Assembly: GCF_008297975.1 (NCBI RefSeq)
Contig: NZ_VLNY01000008.1
Location: 62,001-126,000 of the forward strand
Source: Antrihabitans cavernicola
GTDB taxonomy: Bacteria > Actinomycetota > Actinomycetes > Mycobacteriales > Mycobacteriaceae
DNA length: 64,000 bases
Reading direction: 5' to 3'
Below are positions 8,357 to 18,180 of this stretch, piece after piece. The position numbers and the translations under genes are program-made. A model generated the notes under the pieces. That model saw nothing but the letters and a program-made list of their open reading frames with translations, was not told the origin of the DNA and searched no databases. Position 1 is the first letter of the stretch; each line of letters starts with the position of its first letter.

Positions 8357-9841
8357 ATGTCGTCAGCACAGCCTTCCGTCATCATCATCGGCGCGGGATT
8401 CGGTGGTCTCGCGATGGCGCTGCAATTGCAGCGGTCCGGCTTCGACCGATTCACCATCCTCGAGAAGGGTGAGTCGGTTGGCGGTGTATGGCGCGAGAAC
8501 ACGTATCCGGGCGCGGGCTGCGACATTCCGTCGCCGCTGTACTCGTTCTCCTATGAGCCGAACCCGGTGTGGCCCAAGCGGTTTTCGATGCAGCCCGATA
8601 TCCTCCAGTACCTGAAGGACGTCTCGGGCAAGCGTGGCGTGACTCCGAAGATTCGATTCGGGACGGAGGTGACCAGCGCCGAGTTCGACGCGGGCGCTGC
8701 GCATTGGCGCGTCTATACCGCTGACGGCGTCGAGCATCACGCGGACGTGTTGGTCAACGCCGTCGGGCAACTGTCGCGACCGGCCATGCCGAATATCCCG
8801 GGCGTCGAGTCGTTCGCCGGAGCGTCGTTTCACTCCGCCGAGTGGGACCACAGCGTCGATCTCACCGGCAAGCGGGTCGCCGTCATCGGGACCGGTGCCA
8901 GTGCGATCCAGTTGGTGCCTGCGATTCAGCCGGACGTCGAGCAACTGACATTGTTTCAGCGTTCCGCCGCGTGGGTGGTGCCCAAGCCGGATGTCGAATA
9001 CAAGCCGTGGCACCACGCCATGTTCCGGATGGTTCCGCCGACCCGGTTGTTCGAGCGGTTCGCGATCTGGGGATTTTGCGAAATGATGTCGCTGGGCCTC
9101 GTCGATGTCCCTGCCATCAGGCCGCTGGTGGCACGAGCGGCGACTCATCATCTGCACAAGCAGGTGACCGATCCGGCTCTGCGCGAGGCGCTCACTCCCG
9201 ACTATGCGCCGGGCTGCAAACGCGCGCTGTTCTCCAACGACTACTTCCCAGCGTTGGCTCAACCCAACGCTGCGGTGATCACTGAGTCGATAGCTGAAAT
9301 CACGCCGACGGGTGTCCGCACCGCCGACGGGACTGTGCACGAGGCTGACGTGATCGTCTACAGCACCGGCTTCAAGACCAACGAGTTTCTCGCGCCGATG
9401 ACGATCGTCGGGACGGACGGCGCGGCATTGGCGGACGAGTGGCGTGGCGGAGCGCGCGCCTATCTCGGAATGACGGTCCCCAAATTCCCCAACATGTTCG
9501 TGATGTACGGCCCCAACACCAATCTGGGTGTCGGGTCGATCGTCTACATGCTGGAGTCGCAGGCGCGCTACATCGCCGAGTTGGTAAAGGAGTTGGCCGA
9601 ACGGCCGGGCACGTATATCGATGTCAAAGCCGACGTAGAAGAGCGGTTCGACGCCGAAATACAAAGGCGGCTGGGCAAATCCGTGTGGACGCTCTGCTCG
9701 AGTTGGTATCGCGACGCGGCAGGCCGGATTCCGAACAACTGGCCAGGCACTGTGACGTCCTATCGTCGCCGAACCCGCAAGCCCGATCTCGGCGACTTCG
9801 CGATCCATTCCAAGCACGAGCACCGGGGAGCGCTACGGTGA
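8357..9841 (+). CDS. Flavin-containing Baeyer-Villiger-type monooxygenase
   Basis: A 494-residue FAD and NADPH enzyme that would insert oxygen next to a ketone to give an ester or lactone. The FAD Rossmann motif GAGFGGLA is at residues 11-18, the family fingerprint reads FAGASFHSAEWD (FxGxxxHxxxW followed by Asp), and the NADPH motif is GTGASAIQ near residue 180. VNAVGQLSRP and the late IVYSTGF ATG-like motif are also present. The length is usual for type I enzymes of the EthA/CHMO group. It is the first gene of a coupled set with a GMC oxidoreductase and a decarboxylase-like protein, behind an AraC regulator. A role in ketone or steroid-like substrate breakdown is inferred. Confidence 0.9.
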   Translation: MSSAQPSVIIIGAGFGGLAMALQLQRSGFDRFTILEKGESVGGVWRENTYPGAGCDIPSPLYSFSYEPNPVWPKRFSMQPDILQYLKDVSGKRGVTPKIRFGTEVTSAEFDAGAAHWRVYTADGVEHHADVLVNAVGQLSRPAMPNIPGVESFAGASFHSAEWDHSVDLTGKRVAVIGTGASAIQLVPAIQPDVEQLTLFQRSAAWVVPKPDVEYKPWHHAMFRMVPPTRLFERFAIWGFCEMMSLGLVDVPAIRPLVARAATHHLHKQVTDPALREALTPDYAPGCKRALFSNDYFPALAQPNAAVITESIAEITPTGVRTADGTVHEADVIVYSTGFKTNEFLAPMTIVGTDGAALADEWRGGARAYLGMTVPKFPNMFVMYGPNTNLGVGSIVYMLESQARYIAELVKELAERPGTYIDVKADVEERFDAEIQRRLGKSVWTLCSSWYRDAAGRIPNNWPGTVTSYRRRTRKPDLGDFAIHSKHEHRGALR

Positions 9842-11571
9842 CCTCGTTCGACTACGACGTCGTAGTAGTCGGCTCGGGATTCGGCGGCAGCGTCAGCGCG
9901 TTGCGCCTGACCGAAAAAGGTTATCGGATAGGTGTTCTGGAGAGCGGACGGCGATTCGCGGACAGCGAGTTCGCGAAGAACTCCTGGCATCTGCGTGAGT
10001 ATCTGTGGGCACCGAGGTTGGGATGCTTCGGAATTCAGCGGCTGACTTTGCTGAAGAACACCTTCGTCATGAGCGGATCAGGTGTCGGTGGCGGGTCTCT
10101 CGTCTACGCCAACACGCTGTACGAACCGCCGGAGTCGTTCTACCGGGACAAACAGTGGGCGCACATCACCAACTGGCGAGACGAATTGGCCCCGCACTAC
10201 GACCAGGCCAAAAGGATGCTCGGCGTGACCACCAATCCAGCGACCACCCCGGCGGATCGGGTCATGCTCGAGGTGGCTCGCGACCTGGGCATCGAAGGTA
10301 CGTATCGTCGTACTCCGGTCGGCGTGTTCTTCGGAGCGGACGGTGTGAAACCCGGAACGGATGCGCCTGATCCCTACTTCGGCGGCGCAGGCCCGGCCCG
10401 GCGATCGTGCACACACTGCGGCGAGTGCATGTCGGGCTGCAGGCACAATGCGAAGAACACCTTGGTGAAGAACTATCTGTACCTCGCGGAACAGGCTGGT
10501 GCACAGGTGCATCCGCTGACCACCGTCGTCGATGTCCGTGCCCTGGCCGGCGGCGGCTACGAGATACATACGGTCCGAACCGGTCGTTGGGGGCGCAAGG
10601 ACCGCGTCGTCTACACAGCCGAGCAGGTGGTGTTCGCCGCGGCATCCCTCGGTACCCAGCGCCTGCTGCACCGGCTCCGCGACAAGGGTTCACTGCCTGA
10701 CATCTCGCCACGACTCGGTCTGCTGAGCCGCACCAACTCCGAGGCCGTGCTTGCCGTCAAATCTCGCAACGCCGGCAGCGACTTCACCCGTGGGGTGGCA
10801 ATCACGTCGTCGATTCATCCCGACGACCACACGCATATCGAGCCGGTGCGCTACGGCAAGGACAGCAACGCGATGGGCCTCCTGACCACGGTGTTGGTCG
10901 ATGCCGAAACAGGCAAGCGGCGGTGGGCGCTCGGGCTGCGCGAGATGCGACGAAACTGGCGGGAACTGCCGCGTATGCACAATCCTCGGCATTGGTCCGA
11001 GCGCACGATCGGGCTGCTGGTGATGCAATCCGCGGACAACTCGATCACCACGTTCACCAAGCGTGGACTGTTCGGGAAGAAGATGACCACCAAACAGGGT
11101 GTCGGCGAACCGAATCCGGAATGGATTCCAGTGGGCCACGATGTCGCGCGCAGGCTTGCCGCCAAGATCGACGGCAACCCGATGGGAGCCTGGAACGACC
11201 TCGCGAACATCCCGGTGACCGGACACTTCATCGGTGGCTGCGCCATCGGTGACTCTCCCGATACCGGCGTCGTCGATCCGTACCATCGGCTCTTCGGCTA
11301 CGACGGATTGCACGTGATCGACGGTTCGACTATCTCCGCGAACCTGGGCGTCAACCCGTCGCTCACCATCAGCGCGCAGGCCGAGCGGGCAATTTCGCTG
11401 TGGCCCAACAAAGGCGAGCACGACTCTCGGCCGTCTATCGGCGCGCCGTACGCGCGGGTGTCGCCGATTCCACCGATAGCGCCGGTGGTCCCCGCACATG
11501 CGGTGGGCGCTCTGCGGCTCCCGATATTTCCACTCACCGACGTAAGGACGACCCATGACCACAGCGCGTGA
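9838..11571 (+). CDS. GMC oxidoreductase of the ChoD (cholesterol oxidase-like) type
   Basis: A 577-residue FAD enzyme. GSGFGGSVSALRL near residue 11 binds FAD, and the C-terminal GMC signature ends with NPSLTISAQAE. A Cys-rich segment CTHCGECMSGCRHNAKNT (around residue 190) matches the mycobacterial ChoD branch and could hold a metal or disulfides. The GTG start overlaps the BVMO stop (GTGA), so they are co-translated. ChoD-like proteins have been linked to sterol or alcohol oxidation, but many do not use cholesterol; the substrate here is open. The 3' end overlaps the next gene by 17 bases. Confidence 0.87.
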   Translation: MTSFDYDVVVVGSGFGGSVSALRLTEKGYRIGVLESGRRFADSEFAKNSWHLREYLWAPRLGCFGIQRLTLLKNTFVMSGSGVGGGSLVYANTLYEPPESFYRDKQWAHITNWRDELAPHYDQAKRMLGVTTNPATTPADRVMLEVARDLGIEGTYRRTPVGVFFGADGVKPGTDAPDPYFGGAGPARRSCTHCGECMSGCRHNAKNTLVKNYLYLAEQAGAQVHPLTTVVDVRALAGGGYEIHTVRTGRWGRKDRVVYTAEQVVFAAASLGTQRLLHRLRDKGSLPDISPRLGLLSRTNSEAVLAVKSRNAGSDFTRGVAITSSIHPDDHTHIEPVRYGKDSNAMGLLTTVLVDAETGKRRWALGLREMRRNWRELPRMHNPRHWSERTIGLLVMQSADNSITTFTKRGLFGKKMTTKQGVGEPNPEWIPVGHDVARRLAAKIDGNPMGAWNDLANIPVTGHFIGGCAIGDSPDTGVVDPYHRLFGYDGLHVIDGSTISANLGVNPSLTISAQAERAISLWPNKGEHDSRPSIGAPYARVSPIPPIAPVVPAHAVGALRLPIFPLTDVRTTHDHSA

Positions 11572-12259
11572 CGAACTGACCGGCGTCGCCGGTGTCGTCG
11601 AAACCATGCTGGATCAGGCGCTGGTCGACACACTGCCCGCCAACGACGCTCCGGCACCGTGGACGGTGACCTGTTCGGCACTGGTGTGGAATACGTTGGG
11701 CGGCAAAGCCGCCACTGCAGCGCTGCCGTCCGGGCTTCGCGACGATGTGTCAGCGTTGAACGTGACCGGTGGCGTAGTGCGGTATCAGGACACGCCGGTC
11801 GGAACCTACGACGAGGTGTTCGGGGCGGTCGGCTTTCGGCAGGGCCTGGGGATTCGCGCATCGGTCACGTTCATGGCCGTCGACTCGCCTGCCAGTTTGG
11901 TCGGCGGACGGACCAACTGGGCGATGCCGAAGACGCTGGCGCAGTTCGGTGGATCCATCGAATCCGGTTCGACGATGACGGCAGACAGCGCCGCAGGAAC
12001 GGCGTGGCACGTGGAAGCGAAGCCGCGAGCCTTCGGTCCAGCGATCCCCCTCATATCCGCTTTCACTGTGCTGCAGCAATTTCCGAGCGGCGAGGTCAAG
12101 GCCTCGAAGATGAATGCTCGTGGCAGAGGGCGAGCGGCATTGATCGACGTCGGCGTCAGCGCCGACACCTCGCTGCCCACCTGGCTGCGCTCCGGCAAGC
12201 ACCTCGGGATGTTGGTGGAGACGATGACCTTCACTCTCGGCGAGCCGCGCGCGGTGTGA
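11555..12259 (+). CDS. Acetoacetate decarboxylase-like protein
   Basis: A 234-residue protein of the acetoacetate decarboxylase fold. The segments GTYDEVFGAVGFR, SLVGGRTNWAMPKTLAQF and the Lys in KTLAQF resemble the active-site region, where classical enzymes use a Schiff-base Lys. Many relatives in actinobacteria are not decarboxylases. It is the third gene of the AraC-BVMO-GMC set and overlaps the GMC gene, so it probably acts on the same substrate chain. It ends 3 bases from the convergent MFS gene. Confidence 0.72.
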   Translation: MTTARDELTGVAGVVETMLDQALVDTLPANDAPAPWTVTCSALVWNTLGGKAATAALPSGLRDDVSALNVTGGVVRYQDTPVGTYDEVFGAVGFRQGLGIRASVTFMAVDSPASLVGGRTNWAMPKTLAQFGGSIESGSTMTADSAAGTAWHVEAKPRAFGPAIPLISAFTVLQQFPSGEVKASKMNARGRGRAALIDVGVSADTSLPTWLRSGKHLGMLVETMTFTLGEPRAV

Positions 12260-12262
12260 CCG

Positions 12263-13531
12263 TCACGTCGGTGCGGCCGCCAGCGCAGTGTCCTGCGTCC
12301 CGAATTGGATTCCTTTGCGTTCCTTGCCGAATGCGGTCAGCACGATCACACAGATCAAGACTGGGATGATGGTCGCGGCGAGCGCGAACGGGTAGCCGTG
12401 CGATTGGGCGAGCGATTCCTGGATCGGAAGGTTGAAGGCCGCAAGGCAATTGCCGAGTTGATACGTGACGCCGGGATAGAACCCGCGGATCTCGTCGGGA
12501 GACAATTCGGTGAGGTGTGCGGGAATGATGCCCCACGCGCCCTGCACCATCACCTGCATCAGGAACGACCCGAGAATCACCATGCCCAGCGCCGTCGAAT
12601 AGGCGAACAACGGAACGATCGGCAAGGCGATGATGGCGCAACCGATGATCAACGTTTTGCGCCCGTACTTCTCGGACATCCCACCCGCGATGATGCCGCC
12701 GATGATCGCGCCGATGTTGTAGATCACGGCCACCCACGTCGCGGTGCTCTTAGCCAGCCCCAGCCCGCCGTCGCCGGCCTCCTTGAGGAAGGTGGGATAC
12801 ACGTCCTGCGTGCCGTGGCTCATCCAGTTGAACGCCGTCATCAACAGGATGAGGAAGACGAAGCGACGCCAGATGGTGGGGTTGGAGAAGATGGTTCGGA
12901 CGCTCGTCTCGGTGAGCTTGACCCGCTCCTTCGCCGACTTCCAGACCTCGGACTCCTCGACCCGCGAGCGGATGATCAGGCTGATCAGCGCGGGGACGAT
13001 GGACAGCGCGAACATCCAGCGCCAGCTCAGGCCCCACCAGGTGTTGACGACGAGGAACGCGAGCGACGCGAGCAGGTATCCCATCGAGTAGCCGCTCTGC
13101 AGCAGCCCGGAGAAGAAGCCGCGTCGCTCCGCGGGGATCTTCTCCATCGCCAGCGCGGCGCCGAGTCCCCATTCTCCGCCCATGCCGAGGCCGTAGAGCA
13201 TGCGCAGGATGATCAGGACGGTGAAGTTGGGCGCGAAGGCGCAGAGAAATCCGACGATGCTGTAGAACACGACGTCGGTCATCAGCGGGATGCGTCTGCC
13301 GACCCGATCCGCCCACAACCCGAAGATGAACGCCCCGACCGGACGCATGATCAGAGTCATCGTCGTGATCAGGGTCATCCGCGGCAGCGATACTCCGAAA
13401 TCCTTTGCGATATCGGCATAGATCAGGACAACGAGAAAATAGTCGAACGCATCCATTGCCCAACCGAGATAGGCGGCGGCAAACGAATTCCGTTGATCGG
13501 ATGTGAGCGGCGCATGCGTCTTGGCTGGCAT
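12263..13531 (-). CDS. MFS transporter, SHS-like (organic acid:H+ symporter type)
   Basis: A 422-residue permease with about 12 transmembrane helices. The cytoplasmic loop-2 motif reads GLWADRVGRRIP and the loop-8 partner reads GGMSEKYGRKT. The segments GWAMDAFDYF and LYGLGMGGEWGLGAAL are typical of the sialate/lactate SHS branch, which imports carboxylates with protons. AAGGGG lies 8 bases before the ATG. It runs in the same direction as the type I PKS genes and starts 104 bases after the second one stops, so cotranscription is possible. Its family is one of importers, so I do not treat it as the cluster's exporter. Confidence 0.85.
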   Translation of the reverse strand: MPAKTHAPLTSDQRNSFAAAYLGWAMDAFDYFLVVLIYADIAKDFGVSLPRMTLITTMTLIMRPVGAFIFGLWADRVGRRIPLMTDVVFYSIVGFLCAFAPNFTVLIILRMLYGLGMGGEWGLGAALAMEKIPAERRGFFSGLLQSGYSMGYLLASLAFLVVNTWWGLSWRWMFALSIVPALISLIIRSRVEESEVWKSAKERVKLTETSVRTIFSNPTIWRRFVFLILLMTAFNWMSHGTQDVYPTFLKEAGDGGLGLAKSTATWVAVIYNIGAIIGGIIAGGMSEKYGRKTLIIGCAIIALPIVPLFAYSTALGMVILGSFLMQVMVQGAWGIIPAHLTELSPDEIRGFYPGVTYQLGNCLAAFNLPIQESLAQSHGYPFALAATIIPVLICVIVLTAFGKERKGIQFGTQDTALAAAPT

Positions 13532-13635
13532 CGACGTGACCCCTTCCGTGCAAACACTCTTTAGTCAGGCTAAGACTCTGGAGTGCGGCAGGGAAGATGA
13601 ATCGGGCATCGGATCTACAGCAATGCACTTGCAGA

Positions 13636-16600
13636 TCAACGCATTTCGGGCAAAGCCGACACGACTCGCTCGGTCGGTGCGCCTCCGGTGAGAGCCGCTG
13701 CCAACAACCTGGGTGTGGGGTTGTCGAAAACGATTCCCGGCGGAAGTTTGCGACCGAGGAATTTCGTTAGATCGTTGCGCAGTTCCAGGCTGGTCAGTGA
13801 GTCGAATCCCGCGTCTCGAAACTGCTCGTCCGCCGCCATCAGGGCTTTTCTGTCGAGAATCTGCGCTGCGGTCACGCTGATCTTTTCGAGCAGGTCAGGC
13901 TCGGGGCTCTCCGTCGTGGTCGGCGTATCGACCACAGTTTCGGTGCGGTGGCCATGGTCGACGCGCGGTTCCGATCCGCCGCGGGTCGTGCTGAGGATGT
14001 CAGGCAACATGGTGGTGTCCGCGGCGAATTTCACTGCGGCAACGCATCGATCGGTGGGGGACGCCACCACACGATCGAACAGCGCGAGTGCTTCGGCGTT
14101 GCTCAACGGTTGCAGTCCTGCGTCCTCCATTCGCTTGAAATCGGAGTCCCGCAGGTGGCCGGTCATTCCGCTCGCTTCTTTCCACACGCCCCAGGCGATG
14201 GAAATGCGGCTGTAGTAGCTCGATTGCCCACCAGCTGTATCGGCCCGATGCTCGTCGCAGACGCTGTCGAGATAGGTGTTCGCTCCGGCGTAATTTGCCT
14301 GACCGAGCTCTCCGACCACACCGGAGATCGACGAGAAATGAACACACGCGGTTACTCCGTGTCGATCACACAACTCCGAAAGATGCACGGCTGGTATTGC
14401 TTTCGATGCGAATACTGTCGACAGCATCGACGATCCCATCATCTCGAGGGTGCCATCAGCCAGTACGCCGGCGGCATGCAGGACCACATCGGGTCGAAAG
14501 TCTGAGAACACATCGGACAGGCTGTCGTAGTCGCCGACGTCGCATCCCACGTACTCGATCGTCGAACCGGCGACGGTTTCGGGTGAATTCGTTGCAGCAG
14601 AACGTGATACGCAGCAGATCGCAGCAGGACCGTAGGTGTGTGCGATGTGCGCGCTCACCCGCCGACCGATACCGCCCGCTCCGCCGGTGACGAGAACGCG
14701 GGTGCCGGGTCCGATGAGGGGGCGTGTCGAGAAGATGTGCTTGCCGATCGTTGCGCCGTCCTTGAATTTCGCCACCGTGCGATCGAACCGGGCCAGCGGT
14801 GCGACCGACACCTGCAGCGACGGTCGATCTCCGAACGTGGTGAAGTGGTTCACCAGATCGCGCAAGGCCGTTGCGATTTCGGTGGTGTCTAGTGCCATCA
14901 GGTTGTAATGATGGAAATCGACGCCGTACTTCTCGGCGATGTCCGGCCGAACATCCGTCTTGCCGATTTCGACGAAGGCCCCGTCGCGTGCCAGCAGACT
15001 TGCGCCCGCGGTGATCTTGTCTCCGGTCAGGCTGTTGAGAACGCAGTCGAAAGGTCTTTTGCCCAAGAGCGACTCGAACTGCTCGACAAACGACGTCGAT
15101 CGTGAATCGGCGATTCGTTCCCAAGGAACACCGGCGGCGTGGACGGCACCGCGCTTGTCGCTGCTGGCAGTGGTGTAGACCTCGGCACCGAGATGGCGCG
15201 CGATCTGAATCGCAGCCATGCCGACTCCGCCTGCTCCGGCATGGATCAGCACCTTCATCCCGGGCCTGATCCGCGCGATCCCCGCCAGGCACTGTAATGC
15301 GGTCACATAGACGATCGGAACGGCTGCGGCCAATTGCATCGACCAGTTCCGCGGCACCACTGTTGCTCGCTCTGCGGGCATCCGCAGCACAGGAGCCAGA
15401 GCGCCGCCGGACAGAATGCCCATCACGCGATCGCCGGGTCGCAGGGTGTCGACCGCACTGCCGGTATCGGTGACTATGCCTGCGAACTCGATTCCCACAC
15501 CCGACTCGCCGTCGACCATCCCGAGATCGATTACCACATCGCGAAAGTTGAGTCCGCCGTAGTAGTTGGCGACTTCGATTTCGTTGGGCGCCAGGTTGTT
15601 ACCGAATGGTGGAGTCGGATGGTTCGACGGCGCTGGTTCGTCGTCCGGCACGTATCGGGGTACGTGAAGGCCGACGCCGTCGACCAGGATCTCGTCAGCG
15701 GGGTGACGCGCAGCGGCGTATACAGCTGCGATGGCGCTGCCGTCGGATCGGTGAATGATCTGGAACCGATCGGGGTGTTCCCGAAACGCGGTACGGAGCA
15801 TGCCGATGGCGGCACCGAACTGTGGACGGTGCGGGAGGACGACGCTGCTTCGGGTCACCACCGGCGAGTCGAGGATGGCGCGGATGATGCCGAGCGTTTC
15901 GGAGGCAAGTGCCAATGGATCGTTCTCGTCCGCCGAGCCCATGACGTAGACGCGGGGTCCGGGTGTCGCAAGCCACCGATCGAACGGCATCACCGACGTC
16001 GACGGCAATATCGACGTGTCGCCTGTGCTGGGCACCGACGATCCCACGGCTGCCGGAGACGCAATGGGTTCCCACGTCTTTCGCAGCAGGTCGCCGGACG
16101 GTGGTGGCGAGAATTCCGAGAAGCGAAGTGCTCCAATGGTCAAGAAGTGCTCACCATCGGCGCCGTAGCCCTCGATCGTGGCCGTCAGCGGCGCGGTCTC
16201 GACGACAACGAATCGGGCGGTCGGACCGACGACGACGTCCGTGTCGACGACGATGTCCTCGAAGGTGAACGGCACCACCATGGCGGCAGCGCCACCTTGC
16301 CTGCCAAGGGTGTGATCGATGAACGCGTGCAGGGCACCATCGACACCTGCGGGTGAAAACGGCAGCCCCGCAGCATGATCGGCGGGCATCTGCACGTCGA
16401 CGACGACGCTGTCGCCGATCACGCTGTACGACAGCACCGTTCGAAACGTCGGGCCGTACGCGTAGCCTGCAGCGGCCAGTCGCGCGTACATGTCGTCGCC
16501 GGTGACGCACTCGTCGCCAGATCGCGAGTCCGGAATCGGCGGCGACACGGCTCGGTCCGCCGCGCGTAACGGGCTCGGCGTCGCGCGCCCCAGTTCTCGA

Positions 16601-18180
16601 CCGGAACCGGATTGAAGAACCAGCGACCCTTCTTCGGCGATGCCACGCAGCGCGTCGTCGTCACCTTCGGGAAGCCAGGGGTCGAGAACGCACAGATCGT
16701 CGAGCCGAATCACTCCTCGCGTAGCGAGGCCGGCCATTGTCATCGCGACGATGTGCACGGCGGCGACAATCACTCGGTCGGCGATCACGTGGTCGGCTAC
16801 CGAGTCGAGATCCAGTGCTATCTCGAAGGATTGCTCGTTCGCGCCCATTGCGGACCCTATGTTGTCGGCCACGCCGGGGGTAGGGATCCAGAGGTGGTCG
16901 TAGTCGAATGCGTATCCCGGCAGATCGTCGATCGGGTACGCGCCACCGGTACGGGACGCGGCGAACGGCCGGGTCGCTGCGACGTCGACGACCGCGTGGA
17001 CAAAGTGGTCGAGACTGCCCTCATTTCGGCGGATCGTGGGAAAGGCGCGAGCAGCCAAGCCGATCCTGTCGAGGTCGGCGGTGATCGGTCGATGGAGGAC
17101 GGGATGCGGACTGACCTCGATGAACCGTCTGCCACCGTCGTCGCACGCGCTCTCGACGGCGCTCGAAAACTCCACGGGCCGGACGAGATTGCTCGCCCAG
17201 TAGTCCGGATCGAGTGCATCGATGGGCTTGCCCGGATGGGTCGTCGAGTACGTTCGCACCGTTCGCGCCGAGCCGGGCTGCAACGGTGCCCGCCGCAGCT
17301 CGTCCGCCATGCGGGCCGCAATCGAAACCAGTGCGCTCGAGTGGGCGGGGTAGCCGACCTCCACCCTGTGGGTTTCGATTTCGATCTCTGCGAACAGTGC
17401 TTCGGCGGAACGAATGTCGGGCACCGTGCCCGAGATCACCACGGCGGCAGCGGCGTTGATCGCAGCAAGTGAACATCCGGTTCGTTCGACGATGTCGAGG
17501 GTCTGTGCGCGACCCGCGTCGACTGCCAGCATGGCGCCGGCTGGCGCGTGATCGTGGATGAGATCAGCGCGCAGGGTGACCAGTCGTATTGCGGAATCCA
17601 GATCGAGTAGGCCTGCGAAATGAGCCGCCGCGATCTCGCCCTGAGAGTGGCCGATCACGCCCTCCGGTAGGCAATCGAATCCGGCCCAGAGCTCGGCAAG
17701 GCCGACCATGACCGACAGCAACGCGGGTTGCACTCGCGCCGTGCTGGTGAGCGCACCACCGCGCAACTCGGCAATGAGGTCCCACCCCGAGTGCTGCTCT
17801 ATCAAGGCGGCGCAGCGATCTATCACGCCGGCAAAATCGGCGCTGTCGTCCATGAGCGCCGATGCCATGCCGACCCATTGTGAGCCCTGGCCGGGGAAGA
17901 CGAAAATGTCTGTGCCGTCGATGATTCGCCCGCGTGAGAGCCACCCCGATCGCTGATCCAGCGCGTCGCGGACTTCGCGGGCAGTCCGACCGGCTGCGAC
18001 GGCCTGGTGCTGGTGCCCGACCTGGGCGTCGGCTGCGGCGCCGATGGCGTTGGGGAGGTCGTGCTCCGCGATGTTGCCCAACCACTGTTTGTGAGCGTCG
18101 ACGGTCAGTTCGAGCGAGTTCTCGGTCTTCGCGTACAGATGCAGGTAGCGCAGGGCGTCCGAATCGGCTGCTGAACTCAC
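13636..18180 (-). CDS. Type I polyketide synthase, second half: AT-DH-ER-KR-ACP
   Basis: A 1514-residue protein that begins directly with an acyltransferase, so its module lacks its own KS. AT about 91-380: active Ser179 in GHSQGE, substrate motif YPAH at 277-280 instead of HAFH or YASH. DH about 450-700: His464 and Asp614 with His618 are kept, but the HxxxGxxxxP signature reads HxxxDxxxxA. ER about 860-1150: GAGGVGMAA at 982-990. KR about 1155-1340: TGGAGGIG, Lys1260, Ser1284 or Ser1286 and Tyr1297. ACP: Ser1461 in GFDSL. The start is GTG with a perfect GAGGAGG five bases upstream, overlapping the previous TAG by one base (TAGTG). Together with the preceding KS it would elongate and reduce the starter acyl chain. 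Confidence 0.93.
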   Translation of the reverse strand: MSSAADSDALRYLHLYAKTENSLELTVDAHKQWLGNIAEHDLPNAIGAAADAQVGHQHQAVAAGRTAREVRDALDQRSGWLSRGRIIDGTDIFVFPGQGSQWVGMASALMDDSADFAGVIDRCAALIEQHSGWDLIAELRGGALTSTARVQPALLSVMVGLAELWAGFDCLPEGVIGHSQGEIAAAHFAGLLDLDSAIRLVTLRADLIHDHAPAGAMLAVDAGRAQTLDIVERTGCSLAAINAAAAVVISGTVPDIRSAEALFAEIEIETHRVEVGYPAHSSALVSIAARMADELRRAPLQPGSARTVRTYSTTHPGKPIDALDPDYWASNLVRPVEFSSAVESACDDGGRRFIEVSPHPVLHRPITADLDRIGLAARAFPTIRRNEGSLDHFVHAVVDVAATRPFAASRTGGAYPIDDLPGYAFDYDHLWIPTPGVADNIGSAMGANEQSFEIALDLDSVADHVIADRVIVAAVHIVAMTMAGLATRGVIRLDDLCVLDPWLPEGDDDALRGIAEEGSLVLQSGSGRELGRATPSPLRAADRAVSPPIPDSRSGDECVTGDDMYARLAAAGYAYGPTFRTVLSYSVIGDSVVVDVQMPADHAAGLPFSPAGVDGALHAFIDHTLGRQGGAAAMVVPFTFEDIVVDTDVVVGPTARFVVVETAPLTATIEGYGADGEHFLTIGALRFSEFSPPPSGDLLRKTWEPIASPAAVGSSVPSTGDTSILPSTSVMPFDRWLATPGPRVYVMGSADENDPLALASETLGIIRAILDSPVVTRSSVVLPHRPQFGAAIGMLRTAFREHPDRFQIIHRSDGSAIAAVYAAARHPADEILVDGVGLHVPRYVPDDEPAPSNHPTPPFGNNLAPNEIEVANYYGGLNFRDVVIDLGMVDGESGVGIEFAGIVTDTGSAVDTLRPGDRVMGILSGGALAPVLRMPAERATVVPRNWSMQLAAAVPIVYVTALQCLAGIARIRPGMKVLIHAGAGGVGMAAIQIARHLGAEVYTTASSDKRGAVHAAGVPWERIADSRSTSFVEQFESLLGKRPFDCVLNSLTGDKITAGASLLARDGAFVEIGKTDVRPDIAEKYGVDFHHYNLMALDTTEIATALRDLVNHFTTFGDRPSLQVSVAPLARFDRTVAKFKDGATIGKHIFSTRPLIGPGTRVLVTGGAGGIGRRVSAHIAHTYGPAAICCVSRSAATNSPETVAGSTIEYVGCDVGDYDSLSDVFSDFRPDVVLHAAGVLADGTLEMMGSSMLSTVFASKAIPAVHLSELCDRHGVTACVHFSSISGVVGELGQANYAGANTYLDSVCDEHRADTAGGQSSYYSRISIAWGVWKEASGMTGHLRDSDFKRMEDAGLQPLSNAEALALFDRVVASPTDRCVAAVKFAADTTMLPDILSTTRGGSEPRVDHGHRTETVVDTPTTTESPEPDLLEKISVTAAQILDRKALMAADEQFRDAGFDSLTSLELRNDLTKFLGRKLPPGIVFDNPTPRLLAAALTGGAPTERVVSALPEMR

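Noticed and set aside
12263-13531. MFS permease as exporter of the polyketide
   Set aside because: Its branch (SHS) consists of acid importers; only its orientation and nearness link it to the cluster.
12305-13564. 419-codon rightward frame antisense to the MFS gene
   Set aside because: Asp/Arg/His-rich composition typical of an antisense shadow.
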